Shown: piece after piece, positions 1 through 7,793 of the stretch
Layout of the letters: every line of letters starts with the position of its first letter
Numbering within the stretch: the first letter of the stretch is position 1
DNA from: Bacillota bacterium
Lineage (GTDB): Bacteria > Bacillota > Clostridia > Christensenellales > CAG-138
Direction: 5' to 3'
Length of the DNA: 18,677 bases
Assembly (NCBI GenBank): GCA_023458355.1
Contig: JAEWZS010000231.1
Coordinates: 1-18,677 of the forward strand
Program-made: the position numbers and the translations under genes
Notes under the pieces: generated by a model
Seen by the model: the letters and a program-made list of their open reading frames with translations, nothing else
Database searches by the model: none
What the model was told of the DNA's origin: nothing

Positions 1-2
1 CT

Positions 3-95
3 CGAATCCTCGGTATTGGTTCTGCCTCCGGCTCGGACATACTTTGCGGCATTGTTCTTTCGATGCAAATCCATGGAGGTGCATGCTTTGGTTAA
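3..95 (+). CDS. C-terminal end of a DUF2877 (AllH/YlbF-type) protein, partial
   Basis: Only the last 30 codons are in the window, ending at TAA 93-95; the gene starts upstream. The tail reads RILGIGSASGSDILCGIVLS and continues to a final GGACFG. The G-x-x-SGSD-x-L-x-G pattern resembles the C-terminus of DUF2877 proteins, the third partner of FdrA and DUF1116 proteins in the E. coli allantoin cluster (ylbF, now allH). The stop overlaps the probable fdrA start by 8 bases, which implies translational coupling. The pattern match is short, so the family call rests partly on the neighbours. The original annotation of this edge could easily miss it because a longer FdrA frame covers it. Confidence 0.6.
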   Translation, partial: RILGIGSASGSDILCGIVLSMQIHGGACFG

Positions 96-1641
96 GCTTC
101 AAGTTCGAAAAAACGCTTATTACGACTCTGTGACCTTGATGATTCTATCAAAGGACTTAAAAAAGATTGCCGGCGTAAAGCAGGCTCTTGTAGGCATGGG
201 TACGGAACTAAACCGGGAACTAGCCTACTCGATTGGGTTGAATGCACCGGGTTTTGAGGAGATTTCAGCGAACGACTTCTTTATTGCGGTCGAATGTACA
301 GATGAGTTGGCCTTTAAAGCGAGCCTTGCCAAAGCAGACGAAATGCTCAACAAAAAGTCTCAGGCAAAGCAAAATTCATATGCGCCGCCGACTTTAAGCG
401 GTGCTATAAAAATCGATCCTGCGATAAATATGGTGTTAATTTCCGTGCCCGGTAAGTTTGCGGCGGATGTGGCACAAAGCTGCCTTGATAGGGATATCAA
501 TGTAATGCTCTTTTCCGACAACGTGACCGTTGAAGAGGAAAGAGCGCTAAAGGAATATGGCGTAAAGCATGAATTGCTTGTGATGGGGCCGGACTGCGGC
601 ACCGCCATCATCAATGGGATTCCCTTGGCTTTTGCCAATGTTGTAAAAAGCGGCTACATAGGCATTGTTGCAGCTAGCGGTACCGGAGCGCAGGAGGTTT
701 CCTCCCTCATCGACCGGTTTGGCGGCGGAATATCGCAAGTTTTAGGCACAGGCGGACGCGACCTTAAAAAAGAAATCGGCGGGCTTATGATGAAGCTTTG
801 CCTTAATGCGCTCATCCAAGATTCGAAAACCAAAGTGCTCGTTTTGATTTCAAAGCCTCCTTCTAAAGAGATTGCTTCAGAGATTCTCGAAATCGCAAAA
901 TCCGCAGGCAAGCCGACGGTTGTATGCTTCATCGGCGGTGAAATCGAGCAGGTCCGCGCCTATGGCCTTATCCCGGCCTTGTCGCTTGAGGATGCGGCAT
1001 TTAAAGCCGTAGCTCTCTCAAAAGGTATGGAGATAAAGGACTCTATTGGTTTTACCATGGGGCAACAAAATGCCGAGGTACTGGCAAAAGAAATCGCGGC
1101 CAAATTTGCGCCTTCTCAGCAATACATTCGCGGCTTTTATACGGGTGGAACGCTGTGCGATGAGGCGATGAAGCTCATGATCGATAAGCTCCATCATATC
1201 TACAGCAACATACCGCTGCGCGATGAAGATAAGCTTATAAACGCCCGAAACGGTTTTAGCCACAAGCACACCTTCCTCGATTTCGGGGATGACGAATTTA
1301 CGGTTGGCCGCCCGCATCCGATGATTGACCCGAGCCTTCGGGCAGAGCGTGTTTTGCGCGATGGAGGCGATAAGGAGTGCGCAATTATCCTGACGGATTG
1401 TGTCATCGGCTACGGCAGCCACAAAGATCCCGCAAACGATTTAGCTGACGCTATCCGAACCGCCAAAGCTGAAGCTGAGGCTGCCGGGCGGTATCTATGC
1501 TGCATCGCCTCCGTTTGCGGAACGGAGGGCGACCCTCAGAGCTTAAGCATAACCACGAGAAAGCTTGAAGATGCCGGTGCAATTGTACTGCCTTCCAACG
1601 CGCAGGCCGCCCGCTTTGCGCTTCTTATTATGAGAAGTTAA
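88..1641 (+). CDS. fdrA: FdrA / AllF, acyl-CoA synthetase-like subunit of a carbamoyltransferase
   Basis: About 517 residues with the succinyl-CoA-synthetase-like fold of FdrA. Visible signatures are MGPDCGTA near residues 166-173, the glycine-rich AASGTGAQE near 195-203 and GTGGRD near 220-225. E. coli FdrA is about 555 residues. FdrA, with DUF1116 and DUF2877 partners, has been assigned in E. coli as the oxamate carbamoyltransferase AllFGH, which makes carbamoyl phosphate from oxalurate. I chose TTG at 88 because GGAGGTG (75-81) sits 6 bases upstream and the protein then begins MVKLQVRKNAYYDSVTLM, as clostridial FdrA proteins do. ATG 73 and TTG 16 are in the same frame but have no ribosome site. 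It is followed after 17 bases by the DUF1116 gene. The family is certain; the exact substrate is not. Confidence 0.9.
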   Translation: MVKLQVRKNAYYDSVTLMILSKDLKKIAGVKQALVGMGTELNRELAYSIGLNAPGFEEISANDFFIAVECTDELAFKASLAKADEMLNKKSQAKQNSYAPPTLSGAIKIDPAINMVLISVPGKFAADVAQSCLDRDINVMLFSDNVTVEEERALKEYGVKHELLVMGPDCGTAIINGIPLAFANVVKSGYIGIVAASGTGAQEVSSLIDRFGGGISQVLGTGGRDLKKEIGGLMMKLCLNALIQDSKTKVLVLISKPPSKEIASEILEIAKSAGKPTVVCFIGGEIEQVRAYGLIPALSLEDAAFKAVALSKGMEIKDSIGFTMGQQNAEVLAKEIAAKFAPSQQYIRGFYTGGTLCDEAMKLMIDKLHHIYSNIPLRDEDKLINARNGFSHKHTFLDFGDDEFTVGRPHPMIDPSLRAERVLRDGGDKECAIILTDCVIGYGSHKDPANDLADAIRTAKAEAEAAGRYLCCIASVCGTEGDPQSLSITTRKLEDAGAIVLPSNAQAARFALLIMRS

Positions 1642-1658
1642 AGGGGGAGGGTTAAAAA

Positions 1659-3083
1659 ATGAGCAAGCTTAACGAGCTGTTTACAAAAGAACTTCATGTG
1701 GTCAATCTCGGTATCGAGTCCTTTGCGGAGGATCTTTTGGCGCAGGGTAAGAAGTATGTGCATGTGAACTGGAAACCATCTGCGATGGGAGATCGACAAG
1801 CTGCCGCAAACTTGCGAAAGCTTCAAAACCCCGCTTTAAAGGAGAAAATTAAAGCTGCCAACGAGGAAGCATTGCGCCGTATACTCGATGCGCGGCCGGT
1901 GCTCATCAGCATGGGTGTTGCCCGCGATGTAATCCCTCAAATGACGGAGGATACCATACTCCACGCAGGCCCTCCTATAACCTGGGACAGGATGTGCGGC
2001 CCACAGCGGGGCGCTGTGATGGGCGGGCTTATCTACGAGGGCAGGGCAAACAATCTTGAGGAAGCGGAGAGGCTTGCCTCTTCCGGCAAAATACATTTTG
2101 AACCCTGCCACATGCATAGCGCAGTAGGCCCCATGGCGGGTGTTGTTACGCCGTCCATGCCGGTGTGGATCATTGAAAATAAGACCTTCAAGAACCGAGC
2201 TTACTGCACCATGAATGAAGGCTTAGGAAAGGTATTGCGCTTTGGTGCCTGTGATAAGGAGGTTTTTGAGAGGCTTCATTGGATGGCCGATCACCTTTAC
2301 CCGATTTTAAAGGCTGCGCTTTTGAAAAAAGGCGAAATCGACCTCGGGCTTCTTATCGCCCAATGCCTTCAGATGGGCGATGAGGCGCATAACCGCAACA
2401 AGGCAGCTACATCGCTTCTTATTCGGGAACTAATAGGCTCTGTCATGGAACTTGATGTACCCAATCGCGAAAAAGCGGATGCCGTGGCTTTTATAAACGG
2501 CAACGACCATACATTTCTCAATCTCTCTATGCCCGCCATGAAGGCGACGATGGATCCCATTTTTACAATCCCCTATTGCACCATCGTGGCCACCATGAGC
2601 CGCAACGGCACGGATTTCGGTATCCGCATTGCAGGGCTCGGGGAATATACATGGTTTACTGCTGAGGCAGAAATGGTAGAAGGGCTTTACTTCCCCGGTT
2701 TTTCGGAATCGGATGCGGCAAGGGACTTGGGCGATTCATGCATCACAGAAACGGCAGGCATAGGCGGTTTTGCTATGGCAGCAGCCCCCGCAATCGTCCA
2801 GTTTGTGGGCGGAAATGTGCAAGACGCGATAAATTACTCGCTCAAAATGTATGAGATTACGGAGGGCGAGAGCCGGATTTATAAAATACCCACCTTGGAT
2901 TTTCGCGGCAGCGCTACGGGAATCGATATCATTAAGGTGATGGAGACGGGTATACGCCCCATCATTAACACAGGTATTGCACATAAAAAATATGGCGTTG
3001 GGCAGGTGGGTGCCGGGTTGGTTCACCCTCCTGAGGATTGCTTTAAACAAGCGCTTAGCGCATGTGTGAAGGCTTGGACATAA
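1659..3083 (+). CDS. ylbE: DUF1116 protein (YlbE/AllG family), carbamoyltransferase partner of FdrA
   Basis: 474 residues. The N-terminal VNLGIESFAEDL and VNWKPSAMGD, the central GPPITWDRMCGPQRGAVMGG (103-122), EPCHMHSAVGPMAGVVTPSMP (about 148-168) and NGNDHTFLNLSMPAM (280-294) are the conserved blocks of DUF1116. The conserved HMH and NDH histidines are candidates for the catalytic or phosphate-binding site, but that is inference. In E. coli the homologue ylbE (allG) lies between fdrA and ylbF, and all three are needed for oxamate carbamoyltransferase activity. The start ATG follows a strong AAGGGGGAGGG box. The gene order here is DUF2877, fdrA, DUF1116, so all three subunits are present. 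It is followed by a 47-base gap with AAGGAGG before the cyclase gene. Confidence 0.9.
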   Translation: MSKLNELFTKELHVVNLGIESFAEDLLAQGKKYVHVNWKPSAMGDRQAAANLRKLQNPALKEKIKAANEEALRRILDARPVLISMGVARDVIPQMTEDTILHAGPPITWDRMCGPQRGAVMGGLIYEGRANNLEEAERLASSGKIHFEPCHMHSAVGPMAGVVTPSMPVWIIENKTFKNRAYCTMNEGLGKVLRFGACDKEVFERLHWMADHLYPILKAALLKKGEIDLGLLIAQCLQMGDEAHNRNKAATSLLIRELIGSVMELDVPNREKADAVAFINGNDHTFLNLSMPAMKATMDPIFTIPYCTIVATMSRNGTDFGIRIAGLGEYTWFTAEAEMVEGLYFPGFSESDAARDLGDSCITETAGIGGFAMAAAPAIVQFVGGNVQDAINYSLKMYEITEGESRIYKIPTLDFRGSATGIDIIKVMETGIRPIINTGIAHKKYGVGQVGAGLVHPPEDCFKQALSACVKAWT

Positions 3084-3130
3084 GTAAGTAAGTACAGCCA
3101 TAAAATGAAACGTTAAGGAGGAAGAATTCA

Positions 3131-3931
3131 ATGAGCAAATGGTCCGATATCAAGATGTATGAGCTTTCGATTCCCATCGGCATCGGTACACCTCCATGGC
3201 CGACCTACGAGCCGCTGCAGATGAAGTATTTTAAGCGGCTCACCCCCAACGGAGCAAACGGCCAGCTCATGACGCATTCAAACCACGTGGGCACGCACTT
3301 AGACGGCCCATTGCACTTTGACACAGCCGGACGCGATATCGCTTCGCTGGAGCTGACAAAGCTTTGCGGCCCTGCTGCCGTTGTGGACTTAAGCGATCAG
3401 GCGGAGGATTGGGGCATCTACACACCTCAAGATATCGAAAAGCGCGTTGAGGTGAAACAAGGTGACATACTCATCATCAACACGGGTTACCACAAATACG
3501 GCTGGGATTCCCCTCAAGCGGATGAGCGGCGCTACATGCTCAGGCACCCCGGCCCGTCTTTGGATTTCATCGACTGGGTACGCGAAAAGAAGATTAAATG
3601 GATCGGCGTGGACTGCGGCAGCGCAGATCATCCCATGAATACAAAAATCCGTGAATGGGAGCCATTGGAGGCCCAAATTTGCGACGAAATCTTTAAGAAG
3701 CGCTACGGAAAAGCACTCAACGAAGTGTATCCATGGCCGGATGTGTATCAGGCCATGCACACAAAGCTGTTCTTTATGCCCTATGAGGCAATCCATGCGG
3801 AGTGCCTGGGGGGCGAGATTGCAAAGCTTGGCAATAAGCGTGTTGTGGTCGGCTGCTTCCCGTGGAAACTGGTGGACGGCGAAAGCTGCATCACCCGCAT
3901 CGTAGCGTTCGACGGATTCGAAGATATTTAA
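3131..3931 (+). CDS. Cyclase-family metal-dependent hydrolase (kynurenine formamidase / isatin hydrolase-like)
   Basis: 266 residues. The family signature H-x-G-T-H-x-D-x-P-x-H is complete (H52, G54, T55, H56, D58, P60, H62), so the divalent metal site looks intact. A second conserved block GVDCGSADHPMNT lies in the middle, and HAECLGGEI near the C-terminus probably carries the acid residue. The family includes kynurenine formamidase, which cleaves an N-formyl amide, and isatin hydrolase, which opens a cyclic amide. AAGGAGG lies 7-13 bases before the ATG. Placed between the FdrA/DUF1116 genes and a molybdenum hydroxylase, it is best read as the ring-opening enzyme that makes a ureido acid for the carbamoyltransferase. 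That role is inferred from context. Amidohydrolase-type hydantoinases or barbiturases are absent from the window. Confidence 0.85.
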   Translation: MSKWSDIKMYELSIPIGIGTPPWPTYEPLQMKYFKRLTPNGANGQLMTHSNHVGTHLDGPLHFDTAGRDIASLELTKLCGPAAVVDLSDQAEDWGIYTPQDIEKRVEVKQGDILIINTGYHKYGWDSPQADERRYMLRHPGPSLDFIDWVREKKIKWIGVDCGSADHPMNTKIREWEPLEAQICDEIFKKRYGKALNEVYPWPDVYQAMHTKLFFMPYEAIHAECLGGEIAKLGNKRVVVGCFPWKLVDGESCITRIVAFDGFEDI

Positions 3932-3944
3932 TAAGTATGCCTTG

Positions 3945-3978
3945 AAGGCCGACAGCGAATATAGAAGCTGCCGGCCTT
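3945..3978 (+). other. Intercistronic hairpin between cyclase and FAD-subunit genes
   Basis: AAGGCCGACAGC (3945-3956) and GCTGCCGGCCTT (3967-3978) pair as a 12-bp stem with one A-C mismatch and a 10-base loop. Only a short T-run follows, so it is a weak terminator at best. It may instead protect or process the transcript, changing the ratio of carbamoyltransferase to Mo-hydroxylase mRNA. Confidence 0.5.
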
Positions 3979-4020
3979 TCGCAATTCTGCCCATTCGGAT
4001 TTTCATTGGGGGTGAAAATC

Positions 4021-4863
4021 ATGCCGGAATTTCTGCAGCCGACATCGCTTGCGCAAGCCTTGGAGCTTCTTAAAGAAAAAAAGGCCGTGCGGTTTTTAAA
4101 CGGAGGCACGGATCTTATTGTACAGCTCAGAGCACGCGCGGTAGAGTGCCGATACCTGATGGACATAAAGCGCATCCCTGAGTTACATGTGTTTACATAC
4201 ACGCCTGAAGGGCTTACTATCGGCGCTGCTGTTACATGCAGCCAAATATTGCACGCCGATTTTCTAAACGAGGAGCACAAGCTGCTTCAAGACGCGGCAA
4301 TTACTTTAGCCAATGATTTGTTGCGAAACCGTGCCACTTTAAGCGGCAATATATGCAATGCATCCCCCGGCGGCGATATGATTCCCGCCTGTTTGGTATT
4401 AAAGGCAAACTTACATACCATCTCCTTAAAGGGCGAGCGCATCATACCCTTACATGAATTCTTTACAGGCGTCAAAAAGCATGTGCTTTTCGACGATGAG
4501 CTGGTTGTAAAAATAACGTTTCCCAATATGCCGGGTAAAGGCGTATACCTTAAAAAACGGCGTATTCGAGGCCATGATCTTGCCCAAGTTGGCCTTGCGG
4601 GGTTTTATGGCGAAGACGGAAACATAAGCTTTGCGGCGGCTGCGGTTGGCCCAACGCCTATTTTGATTGCCGATATCGGCAGCTTTACCCCTCAAGAGCT
4701 TGTTGCCAATAAAGAGGATATCAAAAACAAAGTTATAGCCCGGGTTAAGCCTATTTCGGATGTGCGAAGTTCAAAGGAGTTTAGGCTTACGATGCTCAAC
4801 TATTTTATTAGCCTTGCGGTGGATGGTTTTGCTACAGGTGTTAAGGTGGAGGTACGGGCATGA
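4021..4863 (+). CDS. Molybdenum hydroxylase, FAD-binding subunit (XdhB/CoxM type)
   Basis: 280 residues, the normal size for the medium subunit of three-component xanthine dehydrogenase-type enzymes. NGGTDL (27-32) and IGAAVT (67-72) fit the FAD-binding loops, and RNRATLSGNICNASPGGD (102-119) is the conserved second flavin block. The subunit passes electrons from the 2Fe-2S clusters to the final acceptor. I start at ATG 4021 because GGGGGTG lies 7 bases upstream; TTG 4006 in the same frame has no ribosome site. The stop overlaps the next start in an ATGA. The physiological acceptor cannot be told from sequence; NAD or a ferredoxin are both possible. Confidence 0.92.
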   Translation: MPEFLQPTSLAQALELLKEKKAVRFLNGGTDLIVQLRARAVECRYLMDIKRIPELHVFTYTPEGLTIGAAVTCSQILHADFLNEEHKLLQDAAITLANDLLRNRATLSGNICNASPGGDMIPACLVLKANLHTISLKGERIIPLHEFFTGVKKHVLFDDELVVKITFPNMPGKGVYLKKRRIRGHDLAQVGLAGFYGEDGNISFAAAAVGPTPILIADIGSFTPQELVANKEDIKNKVIARVKPISDVRSSKEFRLTMLNYFISLAVDGFATGVKVEVRA

Positions 4864-5333
4864 AGCGTAACATACATGTACGGGTCAACGGCATCAATTA
4901 CGATGTGATGTGCAGCGAAAACGCTACGCTTGTTACGCTGTTAAGGGAGGAGCTGGGCCTCACGGGTACCAAAGAGGGATGCGGATCGGGTGAATGCGGC
5001 GCTTGTACCGTGATATTTAACGGTTTGGCGGTCAATGCCTGCATGGTGATGGCCATGGAAGCGGAGGGTGCTGATATATGCACCATCGAGGGTGAAGCCA
5101 AAAACGGTGAGCTTTCCGATTTGCAAAAGAGCTTTATCAAGCATAATGCACTCCAGTGCGGATTTTGTACCCCCGGCATGATTATGCGCGCGCGTGCGCT
5201 CCTCAACAACAACCCCCATCCTACAAAAGATCAAGTTGCGGAGGCGATGGAGGGTAACCTTTGCCGGTGTACGGGCTATGAAACAATACTTGCAGCAGTT
5301 TTGGCGATAGCAGGTGAAGAAAATGGAGAATAA
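4860..5333 (+). CDS. Molybdenum hydroxylase, 2Fe-2S subunit (XdhC/CoxS type)
   Basis: 157 residues. The N-terminal plant-type 2Fe-2S domain has C41, C46, C49 and C61 (GCGSGECGACTV block). The C-terminal helical domain has C100 and C103 (QCGFCTPG) and C135 and C137 (GNLCRCTGY). All eight cluster ligands are therefore present. It carries electrons from the molybdopterin centre to the FAD subunit. GGTGGAGG precedes the ATG, which overlaps the previous stop. The end overlaps the next gene's start by 11 bases. This XdhC-type label refers to the small Fe-S subunit of the clostridial/E. coli enzymes, not to the MobA-like cofactor insertion factor, which is missing here. Confidence 0.95.
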   Translation: MKRNIHVRVNGINYDVMCSENATLVTLLREELGLTGTKEGCGSGECGACTVIFNGLAVNACMVMAMEAEGADICTIEGEAKNGELSDLQKSFIKHNALQCGFCTPGMIMRARALLNNNPHPTKDQVAEAMEGNLCRCTGYETILAAVLAIAGEENGE

Positions 5334-7680
5334 GTATCAATACATCGGCAAAAGCGTAGAGCGCCACGACGGCTACGAAAAAGTGACGGGCACTGCCCCT
5401 TATGTGGCCGATTTGAAGATGAACGGCTTATTGCATGCAAGGGTTAAAACGAGCCCTTATGCCCACGCCAACATACTTTCCATCAATACCGAAAAGGCTG
5501 AAGCGCTGCCGGGCGTTCGCGCAGTTATAACCGGCCGCCAAGGTGCAGCAAAGCTCGGCATCTATATGCAGGACCGCTCCATCATCGCCGTAAACAAAGT
5601 GCGTCATTATGGCGAGGTGGTGGCGGCCGTGGCGGCTGTAGATGCGGAGACTGCCCAAAAGGCAGTGGATCTCATTGAGGTAGAATATGAGCTGCTGCCA
5701 CCGGTACTCGATGTGCGACAAGCCGTCACGCCCAATAGCCCGTTGGTGCACGAAAAGCTGGGAGAATACGCGCATGTGAAAGGCGTGTTTTTCCCGATCC
5801 CCGGTACAAACGTGGCAAGCCACATAAAAATTCGCAAGGGCAATACGGAAGAAGCCTTCAAAAATGCGGATCTGATCATCGAGAATATCTTTGAGCAGCC
5901 GCAAGTATTCCACATTCCCCTTGAAACACACGGCACCATCGTGCAGTGGGGTATTGGGGATAAAATAAAAATCTATTCAAGCTCCCAGTCCCCTTTTTCC
6001 ATACGCGATTTATTCTCGGTAGCTTTCAATCTGCCAAAGACCAATATCGAGGTCAATGTACCCTATGTAGGCGGTGGTTTTGGCGGTAAGAGCGGCATCC
6101 ATATGGAGCCGCTTGTAGGACTTCTTTCAAAAGCATCAGGCGGACAGCCCGTAAAGCTGATTCCTTTTAGGGAGGAGGAATGTTCCACACTTCCCTGCAG
6201 GCAGGGGCTTGTTGCGCGCATCAAGACCGGTGTTACAAAGGAGGGCCGCATCATCGCCGAGGAGGTGGAATACCTCTGGGATGCCGGTGCCTATGCCGAT
6301 TACGGCGTAAACATCGGCAGGGCAGGGGCTGTGACGGGCTGCGGGCCTTATGATATAGAAAATGTAAAGGTGGATTCAAAAACTGTCTACACAAACCATG
6401 TTTTCGGCACCGCCTACCGCGGCTTTGGCCATCCTGAGGTGTTTTTCGGCATCGAGCGACAGCGCGATCTTATAGCAAAAGCGCTTCGCATGGATCCTAC
6501 GGAGTTCAGGCTTAAAAACCTGCTCATGCCCGGCAGCAAAACCATAACGGGCGAGTTGATTACCGAGAATACCGGCAGGGCGGATTTGTGCCTCAAACAG
6601 GTAGCAGACGCCATCGGACTTGATAAACCCTATACGAAAGAGGAAAAGGCAGAATGGGCAAAAAGGGGCAAATATCGCGGCAAGGCGGCAGCGGTACTGC
6701 AAAAATCCCCGGCTATGCCTACCTGGAGCGCATCCTCAGCGTTATTGCAGATGAATGAAGACGGCACCATGCGATTAAGCGTGGGCGGCGTGGACTACGG
6801 CCAAGGTACGTATACGGTAATGAAGCAGATCGTGGCCGAGCGCTTGCGTTTCCCCGTCGAAAAGATAGGCATTTCCCACACCATCAACACCAATCTAAGC
6901 CCGTACGACTGGCAAACGGTTGCAAGCCGCATGACGGTGCTTTGCGGCGTGGCGGTTATGGAGGCCTGTGATGACCTAAAAGAGCAGATATTGGAGCTTG
7001 GGAGTATCATTTTGCGTGCGGCAAAACACGAGGTCTGCCTTAAGGATGAGTATGTCTATGTGAAGCAAAATCCGCATGAGAGGGTTGCTTTATCAAAACT
7101 TGCGATGGGGTATACCTTTGAAAACGGCAATGCCGTCGGTGGGCCGCTCATTGGCCGCGGTAAATCCATCGCCCAGGGTCTTACAAATCTCGATGCGGAG
7201 ACCGGCCAGGGAAAGACCGCACTTGACTGGACCTATGGTGCCCATGCCGTGGAAATAGAAGTGGATTCTAACACCGGCGACATCGACATATTGCATATGG
7301 CAAGCTCTTTGGACATAGGCCAGGTGATGAATGCGGCGCTTTTGCGCGGCCAGGTGGTGGGCGGTGCACTGCAGGGTATCGGCACAACGTTTTATGAATC
7401 GGTTCACTACGACGATATAGGTCGCCTTATCACGCGAAACTTTACCGATTACAAGATACCTACGTTTCGAGATGTACCAAAAAAGGTGGATGTACTGTGT
7501 GTGGAGACACCACAGCTCGATGGTCCCTACGGCGCGCGCGGCTGCGGTGAACACCCGCTGATTTCCGTGACGTCGGTGATTGCAAACGCGCTGGCAAATG
7601 CTACGGGCGAGGAGTTCTTCGACCTCCCTCTGTCGGCAGACCGCGTCTATTTGCGTCTGCACGAAAATAAGCAAAGTTAA
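5323..7680 (+). CDS. Molybdenum hydroxylase, molybdopterin catalytic subunit (xanthine dehydrogenase family)
   Basis: 785 residues, typical for the stand-alone large subunit. Numbering is from ATG 5323, chosen because AGGTGAAG ends 3 bases before it; GTG 5314 is also in frame. It has the N-terminal a/b hammerhead domain (about 15-125), SSSQSP (about 218-223), the cofactor loop GGGFGGK (250-256), AYRGFG with R366, DYGQGTYTV, and the catalytic glutamate E743 in GARGCGEHPLIS. The active-site machinery thus looks complete. The residue after GGGFGGK is serine; xanthine dehydrogenases usually have Glu or Gln there (Glu802 in the bovine enzyme), which contacts the purine. The natural substrate may therefore not be xanthine. 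Neighbours suggest a pyrimidine or other cyclic ureide. No cofactor-maturation gene is nearby. Confidence 0.92.
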   Translation: MENKYQYIGKSVERHDGYEKVTGTAPYVADLKMNGLLHARVKTSPYAHANILSINTEKAEALPGVRAVITGRQGAAKLGIYMQDRSIIAVNKVRHYGEVVAAVAAVDAETAQKAVDLIEVEYELLPPVLDVRQAVTPNSPLVHEKLGEYAHVKGVFFPIPGTNVASHIKIRKGNTEEAFKNADLIIENIFEQPQVFHIPLETHGTIVQWGIGDKIKIYSSSQSPFSIRDLFSVAFNLPKTNIEVNVPYVGGGFGGKSGIHMEPLVGLLSKASGGQPVKLIPFREEECSTLPCRQGLVARIKTGVTKEGRIIAEEVEYLWDAGAYADYGVNIGRAGAVTGCGPYDIENVKVDSKTVYTNHVFGTAYRGFGHPEVFFGIERQRDLIAKALRMDPTEFRLKNLLMPGSKTITGELITENTGRADLCLKQVADAIGLDKPYTKEEKAEWAKRGKYRGKAAAVLQKSPAMPTWSASSALLQMNEDGTMRLSVGGVDYGQGTYTVMKQIVAERLRFPVEKIGISHTINTNLSPYDWQTVASRMTVLCGVAVMEACDDLKEQILELGSIILRAAKHEVCLKDEYVYVKQNPHERVALSKLAMGYTFENGNAVGGPLIGRGKSIAQGLTNLDAETGQGKTALDWTYGAHAVEIEVDSNTGDIDILHMASSLDIGQVMNAALLRGQVVGGALQGIGTTFYESVHYDDIGRLITRNFTDYKIPTFRDVPKKVDVLCVETPQLDGPYGARGCGEHPLISVTSVIANALANATGEEFFDLPLSADRVYLRLHENKQS

Positions 7681-7701
7681 GCGCATCTGAAAAAGGAGGT
7701 G

Positions 7702-7731
7702 ATGGTAAGACATTATTCCAGGTATCGGTAA
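7702..7731 (+). other. Possible nine-codon ORF with a very strong ribosome site, in the gap before the permease
   Basis: AAAAAGGAGGTG lies directly before ATG GTA and a nine-codon frame (MVRHYSRYR, stop TAA 7729-7731). The spacing from GGAGG to ATG is only 2 bases; GTG 7699 is in the same frame but closer. It could be a leader peptide, a relic of a lost gene, or chance. The rest of the 113-base gap shows no clear promoter or terminator. Confidence 0.2.
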
Positions 7732-7793
7732 GCAAAACACAAAGTACGGATGAGACGAATTGAAACTGCAACAATTTAAGAGAGGGGAATCAT

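Noticed and set aside
3389..4006. 205-codon open frame antisense to the cyclase gene
   Set aside because: It is a shadow of the cyclase frame with no ribosome site or recognisable domain.
5323..7680. Selenium-dependent molybdenum hydroxylase
   Set aside because: The companion genes usually seen with that type (such as yqeB/yqeC-like genes) are absent from the window, and the sequence alone does not show the selenium ligand.
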